Assembly (NCBI RefSeq): GCF_029892155.1
Contig: NZ_JARZAG010000009.1
Coordinates: forward strand, 62,001-126,000
Direction: 5' to 3'
DNA length: 64,000 nucleotides
DNA from: Kitasatospora sp. GAS204B
GTDB lineage: Bacteria; Actinomycetota; Actinomycetes; Streptomycetales; Streptomycetaceae
Both the position numbers and the translations under genes were made by a program. Positions within the stretch are counted from its first letter, which is position 1. Each line of letters opens with the position of its first letter. The notes below the pieces were generated by a model that worked only from the letters and a program-made list of their open reading frames with translations, ran no database searches and was not told the origin of the DNA. This document shows positions 34,819 to 44,080 of this stretch, in pieces.

Positions 34819-36414
34819 ATGACCGAACCCGAGGACCGCCTCGGCAGACAGCGCGCCCGCTCCGCCCCAGGCGGTCGGCGGGTGCGGGAGCACCTCAGCT
34901 TAGGCCCGGGCCGCTCCGCGCCGCGCTCGCGCCGCCGCCGTGTCGCGCGGATCGCCGGACTGACCGCCGCCTCGCTGGTGCTGACCACGGCCGGCGCCGG
35001 CTTTCTCTTCTACGAGCACCTCAACGGCAACCTCAGCATCTTCGACAGCAGCGGGATCTCCGCCAGCCGCCCACCGGCCGGACCGGGCGACGGTTCGGGG
35101 TCGACGCCGGTCAACGTCCTGCTGCTGGGCTCGGACAGCCGGGCGGCAGGCAACGAGGACCTGGCCGGCGGCGACATCGGCCCGGGCAACTCGGACACCG
35201 CGATCCTGCTGCACGTCTACGCCGACCACCGGCACGCCGTCGGGGTCTCGATCCCGCGCGACGCGCTGGTGGACATCCCGCCCTGCCTGCTGCCCAGCGG
35301 CAGGTGGACCGTCGAGCAGCACGGCGAGATGTTCAACTCCGCCTTCGCCATCGGCGGTTACCCGGGCGGCAACCCGGCCTGCGCACAGAACACCGTGGAG
35401 GCGCTGACCGGCCTGCGGGTCGACCACACCATCGTGGTGGACTTCAAGGGCTTCGCCGCCATCACCACGGCGATCGGCGGCGTCCCGGTCTGCGTGCCGA
35501 ACGACGTGGACGGGTTCGGCATCCGGCTCCGGAAGGGGCGTCAGACCGTCGCCGGGGCACAGGCGTTGGCCTTCGTGCGGGCGCGGCACGGGATCGGGGA
35601 CGGTTCGGACATCGGCCGGATGAAGCGTCAGCAGGCCTTCCTCTCCGCGCTGATCCAGAAGGTGCAGAGCCAGGGGTTCAACCTGACCACGCTGCTCCCG
35701 CTGGCCGACGCGGCGACCAGGGCGCTCACCGTGGACGCCGGCCTGGGCACCGCGATGAAGCTGGCCTCGTTCGCCCAGTCGCTGCACACCATCACGTTGC
35801 GCGACATCAACTTCGTGACCGTGCCGTGGCAGTACGCCGGCGACCGGGTCTCCCTGGTCCACCCCGACGCGGATACGCTGTGGACGCTGCTGCGCCAGGA
35901 CCGCACACTGGATGGCCGGAGCACCCGTCAGGTCGCCACCCCCAGCGCCGTGAGCCCGGTCCGGCCCGCCGATCCGACGGTGCCGATCACGGTGCAGAAC
36001 GGCACCGCCACCGTGGGCCTGGCCGTCCGGGCCGCCCACGACCTGCTGGCGAAGGGATACCAGGACGTCACGGCGGGGTTGGGCGGGATCGACCACGCCG
36101 TCACCAGCATCGGCTACCCGCCGGGCAGGCAGGCCGATGCCGAACAACTCGCCCGGTACTTCCCCGGCGCCGACGTCCGCGCCGACACCGAGAGCACCGC
36201 ACTGACCCTCACGCTCGGCACCGACTACGCCACCGCCGTCGCCTCGGCCGAACCGACGGGGACGGCGACGGCGAGCGCGACCGGCGCACCAACGGCCGAC
36301 GCACCGTCGCACGGCCCGTCACCCGGCCCCTCGCCCGGCGCGGTGCCGAGCGGGATCGCCCAGAACACCCGCCCTGCCGACGCCGACATCTGCGCCGGCC
36401 TCACCTACGGCTGA
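34819..36414 (+). CDS. LytR-CpsA-Psr (LCP) family cell wall glycopolymer ligase
   Basis: A 531-aa protein anchored by one N-terminal helix (about residues 42-70, VARIAGLTAASLVLTTAGAGFLFYEHL). The LCP domain spans about 97-300: VNVLLLGSDSR, NSDTAILLHVYADHRHAVGVSIPRDALVDIP, FVRARHGIGDGSDIGRMKRQQAFL, with the Arg and Asp residues that bind the polyprenyl pyrophosphate. A LytR_C domain follows (VTVQNGTATVGLAVRAAHDLL) and a Ser/Thr/Pro tail. LCP enzymes attach teichoic acid or related polymers to peptidoglycan. The position after the FtsW-like gene supports a wall role. Confidence 0.94.
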   Translation: MTEPEDRLGRQRARSAPGGRRVREHLSLGPGRSAPRSRRRRVARIAGLTAASLVLTTAGAGFLFYEHLNGNLSIFDSSGISASRPPAGPGDGSGSTPVNVLLLGSDSRAAGNEDLAGGDIGPGNSDTAILLHVYADHRHAVGVSIPRDALVDIPPCLLPSGRWTVEQHGEMFNSAFAIGGYPGGNPACAQNTVEALTGLRVDHTIVVDFKGFAAITTAIGGVPVCVPNDVDGFGIRLRKGRQTVAGAQALAFVRARHGIGDGSDIGRMKRQQAFLSALIQKVQSQGFNLTTLLPLADAATRALTVDAGLGTAMKLASFAQSLHTITLRDINFVTVPWQYAGDRVSLVHPDADTLWTLLRQDRTLDGRSTRQVATPSAVSPVRPADPTVPITVQNGTATVGLAVRAAHDLLAKGYQDVTAGLGGIDHAVTSIGYPPGRQADAEQLARYFPGADVRADTESTALTLTLGTDYATAVASAEPTGTATASATGAPTADAPSHGPSPGPSPGAVPSGIAQNTRPADADICAGLTYG

Positions 36415-36447
36415 CCTGTCCGACCTGCGAGAGGAACGACGCTGACG

Positions 36448-36738
36448 ATGTACCGGGGGGACCGAGGGGACCGAGCGTCCACCAACACCGACGCGCTGCG
36501 GCTGGCCGCGGCCGTCGCCGAGATCGAGGGCCTGCACGCCGCGCTGATCCACAGCACCGACCCCGCCCGGCGGCGTCGACTGCTCTCCGAACTGGCCCGG
36601 GCCGGCGCCCGGTTGGCCGATCTGGCCGCCACCCCGCCGGGCCGGATCCCGGCGCAGGCCCGGTTCAACTCCCGGCGCCAGCGTCGCCGGGCCGCCCTGC
36701 TGCGCGGCGCCCACTGGCTCACCGAACGGCTGAGCTGA
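36448..36738 (+). CDS. Small hypothetical basic protein
   Basis: A 96-aa frame, helical and Arg-rich: DALRLAAAVAEIEGLHAALIHSTDPARRRRLLSELARAGARLADL and then RRQRRRAALLRGAHWLTERLS. Codon bias is that of a real gene. No family is recognised and no signal peptide is seen. The ribosome site is weak (AGAGGAA is over ten bases away), so the start at 36448 is uncertain. It lies 33 bp after the LCP gene and may be co-transcribed. Confidence 0.55.
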   Translation: MYRGDRGDRASTNTDALRLAAAVAEIEGLHAALIHSTDPARRRRLLSELARAGARLADLAATPPGRIPAQARFNSRRQRRRAALLRGAHWLTERLS

Positions 36739-36940
36739 GGCCGCTGTGGGTGGGCAGTGGCGGTGGCGGTACGCCTGCGCCGCGACGCCTCCGGTTGTCC
36801 CCGGCTGTCCCCGGAGCGGGTGAATCTCGGCGTGGCACGCGGCCACAGGCCGGCTGACTGCTCTAGGATCTGCGGCAGAGACCGGGGTGTTCTCGCAGGT
36901 CAGAGCCAGGATTACTCTGATGATCCGGCAGGATCTTGAG

Positions 36941-37014
36941 TAGGGCGGGTGGGACTCGAACCCACGACCCAGGGATTATGAGTCCCCTGCTCTAACCGGC
37001 TGAGCTACCGCCCC
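36941..37014 (-). tRNA. tRNA with CAU anticodon, Met (elongator) or Ile2
   Basis: A 74-nt cloverleaf. The acceptor GGGGCGG pairs with CCGCCCU (G1-U72 wobble), the anticodon loop is CUCAUAA, and the T-loop is TTCGAGT with GTGGG/CCCAC. The anticodon CAU fits elongator Met; an Ile2 tRNA with lysidine looks the same in DNA, so identity is not fixed. CCA is not encoded. Confidence 0.9.
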
Positions 37015-37265
37015 GACTCCGCGTCGGCACCACCACCACAGTGGTGGTCCATCGCAGCACAGACGGCCCCGCAGGGCCGCCTCGGGCAGCATATCCGGTC
37101 GATCAGCCGTGGTGCGCGCCGGGTGCGCACCACGAGTGCGCTCCCGGGCCCGGTCCTGCCGTCCGTGAACCGCCGGGGCCCGTAGGCTGCCAGGTGTCAG
37201 GCCGCTGCCGCCCGGGTGAAGTCGGGGCGGCGATCGGGCGGCCCGCAGGCTGCGGAGGGAGTCGC

Positions 37266-38126
37266 ATGACGGCGCGTAGGGTGGCGCTCGGTCTGGCGGC
37301 CGCGCTGGTGGTCCCGATCACGGCGAGCGGCTGCGGTTCCTCCGGCGGGCCGTCGAGCAGCGCGCTCTTCCTCACCCCCTCGCCCGGTGCGACGAGCACC
37401 GCCGGTGCGAGCGGCTCGGGATGGAACCGGCACCGCTTCCTGGGCGCCTTCGACCGGCACAAGGGCACGACCAGGACCGCCGCCCCCACCGCGCTCAACG
37501 GGCTGGTCGGCGCGGTCTTCACCAACGACGCCTCGGGCGACCACTTCTGCACCGCCAGCGTGGTGGACAGCGCCGGCCAGAACCTGATCATCACCGCCGC
37601 GCACTGCGTCTACGACCCGGGCGTCGGGCAGCGGGCCGACCTGGTCTTCGTCCCCGGCTACCGCGGCGGGGACGCCCCCAGCGGGGTCTGGCCGCTGGCC
37701 GCGATCACCGTGGACCAGAGCTGGGCGCAGAGCGGCAACCCCGACCTGGACGTGGCCTTCGCGGTCGTCCAGCCGCAGGGCGGCAAGCAGGTGCAGCAGG
37801 TGCTCGGCGCCAACAAGCTGGGCATCGGCAAGGGCTACCAGCTGCGGGTGAAGCTGACCGGCTATCCGAGCAGCGCGGACGTGCCGATCACCTGCGTGAA
37901 CACCACCACCCAGCAGAGCCCGACCCAGCTGCGGATCGCCTGCCCCGACTACACCGGCGGCACCAGCGGCAGCCCGTGGGTGACCGACCTCGACCCGATC
38001 ACCCGGACCGGGACGGTGGTCGGCGTGATCGGCGGCTACCAGCAGGGCGGCGACACCCCGGACGTCTCGTACAGCAGCTACTTCGGCGCCGCCGTGCAGG
38101 CCCTGTACGACCGCGCCACCGGCTGA
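37266..38126 (+). CDS. Lipoprotein trypsin-like serine protease, copy 1
   Basis: A 286-aa S1-like protease. A signal peptide ends with a lipobox (PITASGC), so the mature protein is a lipoprotein on the outer face of the membrane. The catalytic triad is visible: His in TAAHCV, Asp in GNPDLDVAF and Ser in GGTSGSPW. GGAGGGA precedes ATG 37266. It shares VGVIGGYQQGGDTPDVSYS and the general plan with the next gene, so the two arose by duplication. The specificity is not clear. It lies between tRNA genes, which are common sites of gene gain. Confidence 0.9.
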   Translation: MTARRVALGLAAALVVPITASGCGSSGGPSSSALFLTPSPGATSTAGASGSGWNRHRFLGAFDRHKGTTRTAAPTALNGLVGAVFTNDASGDHFCTASVVDSAGQNLIITAAHCVYDPGVGQRADLVFVPGYRGGDAPSGVWPLAAITVDQSWAQSGNPDLDVAFAVVQPQGGKQVQQVLGANKLGIGKGYQLRVKLTGYPSSADVPITCVNTTTQQSPTQLRIACPDYTGGTSGSPWVTDLDPITRTGTVVGVIGGYQQGGDTPDVSYSSYFGAAVQALYDRATG

Positions 38127-38237
38127 GCAGCCCGGCTCACCCCGGATTCAGCCTGGCGTCGGGCGGCTCTGGCCTGGTAGATCTTGGGGCCGACGTCCGG
38201 TGCGACCCCGCCCGGAGCTGACCTGGAGGTACACCGG

Positions 38238-38996
38238 ATGGCCGGGCCGCAGCGGCTGCGAGGCGCGCTGGCGCTCGGCACGGCCATGGCGGGTTTGCTG
38301 GCCGCCGCGGGCTGTGCCTCGTCGCAGGGGTCCGAGCACCCGGCGCCAGGGCTGAGCGCCGCCATCGCCCCGCCGGACAGCCACTCCGCCCGGGTCGGCG
38401 TGCTGCTGTTCGACCAGGGCGCCAGCCGCTCCTGCACCGCCAGCGTGGTGGACAGCCCCGGACGCGACCTGCTGGTCACCGCCGCGCACTGCGTCACCGC
38501 CACTGACGGCTCGCCGGTCACCGGTCTGAGCTTCGCCCCCGGCTACCGCGACGGCGCCGCCCCGCTCGGCAGTTGGACGGTGGACCGGGTGGTGGTCGAC
38601 CACCGCTGGAGCGCCAACGCCGACCCCGAGTACGACGTGGCCTTCCTCACCGTCGACCCGGCCGGCGGCCGGCAGATCGAGGACGTGGTGGGCGGCAACC
38701 CGCTCGGGGTGAACCGCGGCTTCGGGCTGGCGGTGACCGTCACGGGCTACCCGAACGACCACGAGGAGCCGATCACCTGCACCACCCGGACCACCGCGCG
38801 CAGCGCCACCCAGGAGCGGTTCGACTGCGGCGGCTTCTCGGACGGGACCAGCGGCAGCCCCTGGCTCACCGAGGACGACACGGTGGTCGGCGTGATCGGC
38901 GGCTACCAGCAGGGCGGCGACACCCCGGACGTCTCCTACAGCGTGACCTTCGACAACCGGGTCGCCGCGCTCTACCAGCAGGCCACCGGGCAGTAG
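38238..38996 (+). CDS. Lipoprotein trypsin-like serine protease, copy 2
   Basis: A 252-aa paralogue of the gene at 37266. It has a signal peptide with the lipobox LAAAGC, then the triad His in TAAHCV, Asp in PEYDVAF and Ser in GTSGSPW. ATG 38238 has GGAGG eight bases upstream. The shared block VVGVIGGYQQGGDTPDVSYS is unbroken in both. It lacks most of the Pro/Ser spacer that copy 1 has after the signal peptide. The gene is 111 bp after copy 1. Confidence 0.9.
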   Translation: MAGPQRLRGALALGTAMAGLLAAAGCASSQGSEHPAPGLSAAIAPPDSHSARVGVLLFDQGASRSCTASVVDSPGRDLLVTAAHCVTATDGSPVTGLSFAPGYRDGAAPLGSWTVDRVVVDHRWSANADPEYDVAFLTVDPAGGRQIEDVVGGNPLGVNRGFGLAVTVTGYPNDHEEPITCTTRTTARSATQERFDCGGFSDGTSGSPWLTEDDTVVGVIGGYQQGGDTPDVSYSVTFDNRVAALYQQATGQ

Positions 38997-39090
38997 GCCC
39001 GGTCCGCCCGAGCCCCCGGGGCGGGCCGGTCGGCGGGCGGCGCCGGGAACGACGAACGCCCCCCGGCGGACCGGAGGGCGTCGAAGCCTG

Positions 39091-39163
39091 CTCCCCCAAT
39101 TGGACTCGAACCAATAACCTGCCGATTAACAGTCGGCTGCTCTGCCAATTGAGCTATGGGGGA
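39091..39163 (-). tRNA. tRNA-Asn (GUU), first copy
   Basis: 73 nt. Anticodon loop CUGUUAA gives GUU (Asn). The acceptor is TCCCCCA/TGGGGGA with discriminator G, as in other Asn tRNAs; D and T arms pair normally. It differs from the second copy only at the acceptor pair 5-68 (C-G here, G-C there). Confidence 0.95.
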
Positions 39164-39213
39164 TCACTGTGCCAGGCATCGTGTGCCGGTTGGTCCCGGC
39201 CCACTCACCTGCG

Positions 39214-39286
39214 CTCCCGCAATTGGACTCGAACCAATAACCTGCCGATTAACAGTCGGCTGCTCTGCCAATTGAGCTATGCGGGA
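39214..39286 (-). tRNA. tRNA-Asn (GUU), second copy
   Basis: 73 nt, 50 bp upstream of the first copy on the minus strand. Anticodon GUU; acceptor TCCCGCA/TGCGGGA, discriminator G. Identical to the first copy elsewhere, so the swap at pair 5-68 is a compensated double change. Confidence 0.95.
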
Positions 39287-39528
39287 TTGAGTTGTCGCGG
39301 CGCACCCTGTCAGGTGCTCGCTGCGGGACATACATTAGCGCATCCAGGGGGGTGGTCCGCCAATCGCTTTCCCGGGCGGGCAACGCCGCGCCCCGCCCCG
39401 CTCGGCGCGCCCGACGCGCCGGGCGTGCTCCGGCCGGGGATGCTGAGGGATGCGCCGGGCGGTTCGCCGCGCGGCTGGACGGGTAGGGCATCGCGGCAAG
39501 CGCCGCATGAAGAGGGTGGAGGCCGAAG

Positions 39529-39822
39529 ATGTGGAAGCTGTCGTTCGTCGCGGGGGCCGCGGCCGGCTACGTCCTGGGAGCCCGGGCCGGCCGGCAGCGT
39601 TACGAGCAGATCGCCGCCGGCGCGCGCAAGGTCGCCGAGCACCCGGTGGTGCGCGACGCCACCCAGCGGGCGAAGGACTCGGCCGGCTCGGCGGCGGGCC
39701 GGGCGGTGGACGCGGTCACCGGGAAGGTGGGCGAGAAGCTGCCGCACGCGCTCTCCGACCGGGTCCCGTACCTGAGCCGCAAGCGGAGCGAGGACGACAG
39801 TTGGGGGACGGTGCGCCCGTAG
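39529..39822 (+). CDS. YtxH-like small membrane-associated protein
   Basis: A 97-aa protein, MWKLSFVAGAAAGYVLGARAGRQRYEQIAAGARKVAEHP. The N-terminal hydrophobic segment with GAAAGYVLGARAGR is shared by short actinobacterial proteins of the YtxH type. The rest is charged and helical. ATG 39529 has GGAGG six bases upstream. Function is unknown; no partner is apparent. Confidence 0.85.
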   Translation: MWKLSFVAGAAAGYVLGARAGRQRYEQIAAGARKVAEHPVVRDATQRAKDSAGSAAGRAVDAVTGKVGEKLPHALSDRVPYLSRKRSEDDSWGTVRP

Positions 39823-40014
39823 TTCCGGTCCACCCGCCGGCCCGCGCCGGCGCCGACGCTCACGCCGACCGGGCCGATCCGAGCCGGGCCGATCACTGGC
39901 AGGCCGGTCACTGGTGGGCACCGAAAGATACCGGTGGGTAACAGCGGTACCGAGTGGGCAACACTTGCCGCGCGCGACCGGGCGAGCGGCCCGGCCTGCG
40001 GCATGATCTCTCCC

Positions 40015-41451
40015 ATGGCCATCGTCGCGGGCATCGACAGCTCTACCCTTCGCACCCGGATCGTCGCGTGTGACGCGGACACCGGGGCCGTGCTGCGCTC
40101 GGGCAAGGCACCGCATCCGGCCTCCGAGGCCTCGCAGAGCCGCGCCACCGAGGCGGACCCGCAGTCCTGGCTGCACTCGCTGGGCGAGGCGGCCACCGGC
40201 GGTCTGCTCGAAGGCGTGCGGGCCATCGGGGTCGCCGCCCAGCAGCACAGCATGATCGGGCTGGACGCGGGCGGGGTGCTGGTCCGCCCGGCGATGCTCT
40301 GGACCGACCCGCGCTCCTCGGGCGCCGCGGCCGCGCTGGTGGACGCCCTCGGCGGCCCGGCCGCCTGGACCGAGGCGATCGGCGCGGTGCCCGCCGCCAC
40401 CTACACCATCGCCAAGCTGCGCTGGCTGGCCGAGTTCGAGCCGGCCAACGCCCGCCGGATCGCCGAGGTGCTGCTGCCGCACGACTGGCTGGTCTGGCAG
40501 CTGCTCGGCCACCCGCAGCGGCGCACCACCGACCGCGGCGACGCCTCGGGCACCGGCTACTGGTCGCCGATCACCGGCGAGTACCGGCAGGACCTGGTCA
40601 AGCTGGCGCTCGGGCACGAACTGCTGCGGCTGCCCGAGGTGCTCGGCCCGAACGAGCCCGCCGGACACACTCCCGAGGGCCTGCTGATCTCGGCCGGCAC
40701 CGGCGACAACATGGCCGCCGCGCTGGGGCTGGGCCTGGTGCCGGGCGACGCGGTGGTCTCGCTCGGCTCCTTCGGGACCATCTTCGCGGTGCACGACCAG
40801 CCGGTGGTGGACCCGACCGGCATCGTCTCCTCCTTCGCCGACGCCACCGGACACCACCTGCCGATGGTCGGCACGCTCAACGCGGCGCAGGTGCTGCGTT
40901 CGACGGCCAACCTGCTCGGCCGTGACCTGGAGGGCCTGAGCGAGCTGGCGCTGCGCTCCTCGCCCGGCGCCTACGGGATGGTGCTGCTGCCCTACCTGGC
41001 GGGTGAACGCACGCCCCAACTGCCGAACGCCGCCGGCACCCTGACCGGCCTTCGGGCCGAGTCGATGACGCCCGAACACCTGGCCCGCGCGGCCGTGGAG
41101 GGCATGCTCTGCAACATCGCGGACGCGCTGGACGCGCTGCGCGCCCGCGGTGTGCAGGTGAATCGGGTGGTGCTGCTCGGCACGGTCGGCCGGCTCGCGG
41201 CGGTGCGCGAGATCGCCCCGCTGATCTTCGGGATCCCCGTCCTGATCCCACCGCCCGGCGACCACGCGGCCCGCGGTGCGGCCCGGCAGGCCGCCTGGGC
41301 ACTGGCCGGCACGCCCGAGCCGCCGCAGTGGCGGCTGCCCGAGGTGCAGACCATCGAACCCGACCCGGATCAGCCGTTCGGCGCCGCGATTCGCCGACAG
41401 TACGGCGTGGTCCGTGACCAGACGCATCCGGAGATCGCCGAGATGGCCTAG
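40015..41451 (+). CDS. xylB: FGGY carbohydrate kinase, probable xylulokinase
   Basis: A 478-aa sugar kinase of the actin-like ATPase fold. VAGIDSSTLRTRIVACDADTG is the phosphate-1 motif, RPAMLWTDPRSSG and DWLVWQLLGHP are FGGY signatures, GTGDNMAAALGLGLVPGDAVVSLGSFGTIFA is phosphate-2, and LLGTVGRLAAVREIAPLIFGIPV is the adenosine region. The length and DWLVWQL pattern suit xylulokinase, but other pentulose substrates are possible. CATGAT ends seven bases before ATG 40015, so the start may be leaderless. The gene is 38 bp before the glutamate decarboxylase gene. Confidence 0.88.
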   Translation: MAIVAGIDSSTLRTRIVACDADTGAVLRSGKAPHPASEASQSRATEADPQSWLHSLGEAATGGLLEGVRAIGVAAQQHSMIGLDAGGVLVRPAMLWTDPRSSGAAAALVDALGGPAAWTEAIGAVPAATYTIAKLRWLAEFEPANARRIAEVLLPHDWLVWQLLGHPQRRTTDRGDASGTGYWSPITGEYRQDLVKLALGHELLRLPEVLGPNEPAGHTPEGLLISAGTGDNMAAALGLGLVPGDAVVSLGSFGTIFAVHDQPVVDPTGIVSSFADATGHHLPMVGTLNAAQVLRSTANLLGRDLEGLSELALRSSPGAYGMVLLPYLAGERTPQLPNAAGTLTGLRAESMTPEHLARAAVEGMLCNIADALDALRARGVQVNRVVLLGTVGRLAAVREIAPLIFGIPVLIPPPGDHAARGAARQAAWALAGTPEPPQWRLPEVQTIEPDPDQPFGAAIRRQYGVVRDQTHPEIAEMA

Positions 41452-41489
41452 CGTGGAAGCCCTGGCTTCTCGTCGAAGGGTTCTGAGGC

Positions 41490-42896
41490 ATGGCGCTGCA
41501 CCACGGCACGAGCGCGGATCACCGACTGACCGTCAACGCCCTGCTGGGTGAGGCCGATCCGCTCGGGGCGATGCGCATGGCCCCGCCCAAGCACCGGCTG
41601 CACCACGCGCCGCTGGCGCCGCGGATCGCCTACCAGCTGATCCACGACGAGCTGATGCTGGACGGCAACGCCAAGCTCAATCTGGCCACCTTCGTGACCA
41701 CCCAGATGGAGCCCGAGGCGGACCGGTTGATGCTCGAGTGCGCCGACAAGAACATGATCGACAAGGACGAGTACCCGCAGACCGCCGAGCTGGAGCGGCG
41801 CTGCGTGGCGATCCTGTCCGACCTGTGGCACGCGCCGGATCCGAACGAGGCGGTGGGCTGCTCCACCACCGGCTCCAGCGAGGCCTGCATGCTGGCCGGC
41901 CTGGCGCTCAAGCGCCGCTGGATGCGCCGCAACCAGGCACGCTACGACGCCGGGGCCCGGCCCAACATCGTGATGGGCGCCAACGTCCAGGTCTGCTGGG
42001 AGAAGTTCGCCAACTTCTGGGAGGTGGAGTGCCGGCTCGCGCCGATGGAGGGTGAGCGGTACCACCTGGACGCCGAATCCGCGCTGGCGCTCTGCGACGA
42101 GAACACCATCGGCGTGGTGGCCGTGCTGGGCTCCACCTTCGACGGCTCCTACGAGCCGGTCGCCGAGATCTGCGCGGCGCTGGACGACCTGCAGCAGCGC
42201 ACCGGCCTGGACATCCCGGTGCACGTGGACGGCGCCTCGGGCGCGATGGTGGCGCCGTTCCTCGATCCCGAGCTGGTCTGGGACTTCCGGCTGCCCCGGG
42301 TCGCCTCGATCAACACCTCGGGCCACAAGTACGGCCTGGTCTACCCCGGCGTCGGCTGGGCGCTGTGGCGGGACCAGGACGCGCTGCCGCAGGAGCTGGT
42401 CTTCAAGGTCAACTACCTGGGCGGTGACATGCCGACCTTCGCGCTCAACTTCTCCCGCCCCGGCGCCGAGGTGGTCGCGCAGTACTACACCTTCCTGCGG
42501 CTGGGCCGCGAGGGCTACCGCGCGGTGCAGCAGTCCTGCCGCACCGTGGCCCGCCACCTGGCCGCCGGGATCGAGAAGTTGGGCGCGTTCCGGCTGATCA
42601 CCCGGGGTGACCAGCTGCCGGTCTTCGCCTTCACGGTGGCCGACCACGTGACCGCCTTCGACGTCTTCGACGTCTCCCGGCGGCTGCGCGAGCGCGGCTG
42701 GCAGGTGCCCGCCTACACCTTCCCGGACAACCGCACCGATCTGTCGGTGCTGCGGGTGGTCTGCCGCAACGGTTTCACCACCGACCTGGCAGACCTGCTG
42801 CTCTCCGACCTGACTCACCTGCTGCCCGAACTGCAGGGCCAGCCGGGGCCGTTGCAGGACCGCGGGGTCGAGCCGAAGAGCGCCTTCCACCACTGA
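41490..42896 (+). CDS. gad: Glutamate decarboxylase (PLP-dependent)
   Basis: A 468-aa group II decarboxylase that converts glutamate to GABA, consuming a cytosolic proton. The PLP Lys is in SINTSGHKYGLVYPGVGW; substrate and PLP contacts include GCSTTGSSEACMLAGLALKRRW and IPVHVDGASGAMVAPF. N-terminal MALHHGTSADHRLTVNALLGEADPLGAMRMAPPKHRL is the family form. A TAGCGT hexamer overlapping the stop of the kinase gene (41450-41455) could be its -10. It may serve in acid tolerance or a GABA shunt. Confidence 0.96.
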   Translation: MALHHGTSADHRLTVNALLGEADPLGAMRMAPPKHRLHHAPLAPRIAYQLIHDELMLDGNAKLNLATFVTTQMEPEADRLMLECADKNMIDKDEYPQTAELERRCVAILSDLWHAPDPNEAVGCSTTGSSEACMLAGLALKRRWMRRNQARYDAGARPNIVMGANVQVCWEKFANFWEVECRLAPMEGERYHLDAESALALCDENTIGVVAVLGSTFDGSYEPVAEICAALDDLQQRTGLDIPVHVDGASGAMVAPFLDPELVWDFRLPRVASINTSGHKYGLVYPGVGWALWRDQDALPQELVFKVNYLGGDMPTFALNFSRPGAEVVAQYYTFLRLGREGYRAVQQSCRTVARHLAAGIEKLGAFRLITRGDQLPVFAFTVADHVTAFDVFDVSRRLRERGWQVPAYTFPDNRTDLSVLRVVCRNGFTTDLADLLLSDLTHLLPELQGQPGPLQDRGVEPKSAFHH

Positions 42897-42907
42897 CGCA
42901 CCGTCAG
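42893..42907. terminator. Mini-hairpin overlapping gad stop codon
   Basis: CTGACG-CAC-CGTCAG is a perfect 6-bp stem with a CAC triloop; the gad TGA is inside it. It lies in the 28-bp gap before the convergent hrdA gene. It is the same kind of element as at 10062 and 62351. Confidence 0.5.
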
Positions 42908-42924
42908 CTCCGCCAGTCTGCCGG

Positions 42925-43998
42925 TCAGTCGAGGTAGCCGCGCAGCTGGTCGGCGAAGGCGTGGTCGCGCAGCTTGGCCAGGGTCTTGGACTCGATCTGG
43001 CGGATCCGCTCCCGGGTCACCCCGAAGAGCGAGCCGATCTCCTCCAGGGTGCGCGGCCGCCCGTCGGCGAGCCCGTAGCGCAGTTCGACCACCTTGCGCT
43101 CGCGCTCGCCGAGGGTGGCCAGCACCGCCTCCAGGTGCTCGCGCAGCAGCAGGAAGGCGGCGCTCTCGACCGGCGAGGCGGCGTCGGCGTCCTCGATCAG
43201 GTCGCCGAGCGCCACGTCCTCCTCCGCGCCGATCGGGGTGTGCAGCGAGACCGGCTCCTGGGCCAGCCGCAACACCTCGCGCACCCGGGTCTCGGTCAGC
43301 TCCAGGACCAGCCCGACCTCGGCCGCGGTGGGTTCGCTGCCGCGCTCCTGGAGCAGTCGGCGCTGTACCCGCAGCACCCGGTTGATCAGCTCCACCACGT
43401 GCACCGGCACCCGGATGGTGCGGGCCTGGTCGGCCAGGGCCCGGCTCATCGCCTGCCGGATCCACCAGGTCGCGTAGGTGGAGAACTTGTAGCCGCGGGT
43501 GTAGTCGAACTTCTCGACCGCCCGGATCAGGCCGAGGTTGCCCTCCTGGACCAGGTCGAGCATGGTCAGCCCGCGGCCGACGAAGCGCTTGGCGACCGAG
43601 ACCACCAGGCGCAGGTTGGCCTCGATCAGCCGGCGCTTGGCGATCCGGCCGAGCACCACCAGCTGGTCGAGATCGTCCGCCAGCCGGTCCTCCGGCAGGC
43701 CGTGCTCGCTCAGGTACTGCTCGGCGAAGAGGCCCGCCTCGACCTGCCGGGCCAGCTCCACCTCCTCGGCGGCGGTGAGCAGCCGGATCCGCCCGATCTC
43801 GCGCAGGTACTGGCGGAACAGGTCGGCGGCCGGTCCGCTCGGCTCGTCCAGCAGGACCAGCGGGGCCGCGGCGTCGAGTTCCTCGGGCGCGGGGCCGACC
43901 GCTTCGGGGTCGACTGCCCCGGGGTCGTCCAGCTCGAGCTCGGCAGGCTCCGGCACCGCGGCGGGCGGTGCGTCCTCGGGCGCTCTGACGATCTCCAA
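42925..43998 (-). CDS. hrdA: RNA polymerase sigma factor, HrdA-like (group 2 sigma-70)
   Basis: A sigma-70 family factor of about 357 aa. Region 1.2 is [31 protein letters not shown], region 2 is [54 protein letters not shown], region 3 starts [18 protein letters not shown], and region 4 has the [30 protein letters not shown]. It lacks a long region 1.1, so it is not HrdB. The nearby dnaG-dgt order matches hrdA of S. coelicolor. I favour TTG 43998 because GGAGG is nine bases upstream; GTG 44034 is an alternative. The first 45 residues are acidic and Pro-rich. Confidence 0.92.
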   Translation of the reverse strand: MEIVRAPEDAPPAAVPEPAELELDDPGAVDPEAVGPAPEELDAAAPLVLLDEPSGPAADLFRQYLREIGRIRLLTAAEEVELARQVEAGLFAEQYLSEHGLPEDRLADDLDQLVVLGRIAKRRLIEANLRLVVSVAKRFVGRGLTMLDLVQEGNLGLIRAVEKFDYTRGYKFSTYATWWIRQAMSRALADQARTIRVPVHVVELINRVLRVQRRLLQERGSEPTAAEVGLVLELTETRVREVLRLAQEPVSLHTPIGAEEDVALGDLIEDADAASPVESAAFLLLREHLEAVLATLGERERKVVELRYGLADGRPRTLEEIGSLFGVTRERIRQIESKTLAKLRDHAFADQLRGYLD

Positions 43999-44080
43999 AG
44001 GGGCCCACCTCCACGGGCGCGCACGCCCGAACACCGAGGGACTGAGACCCTTTCAGTGTGGGGTACGCCACACCTGGGCG

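Noticed and set aside
32577..36857. Single frame of more than 1,400 codons over the FtsW and LCP genes
   Set aside because: It runs in a different frame of the same strand, is Arg/Pro/Ala-rich, and both real genes have clear membrane and catalytic signatures.
39091..39286. attL/attR of a mobile element formed by repeated tRNA-Asn ends
   Set aside because: Both copies are complete tRNAs 50 bp apart, with no integrase; tandem tRNA genes explain them.
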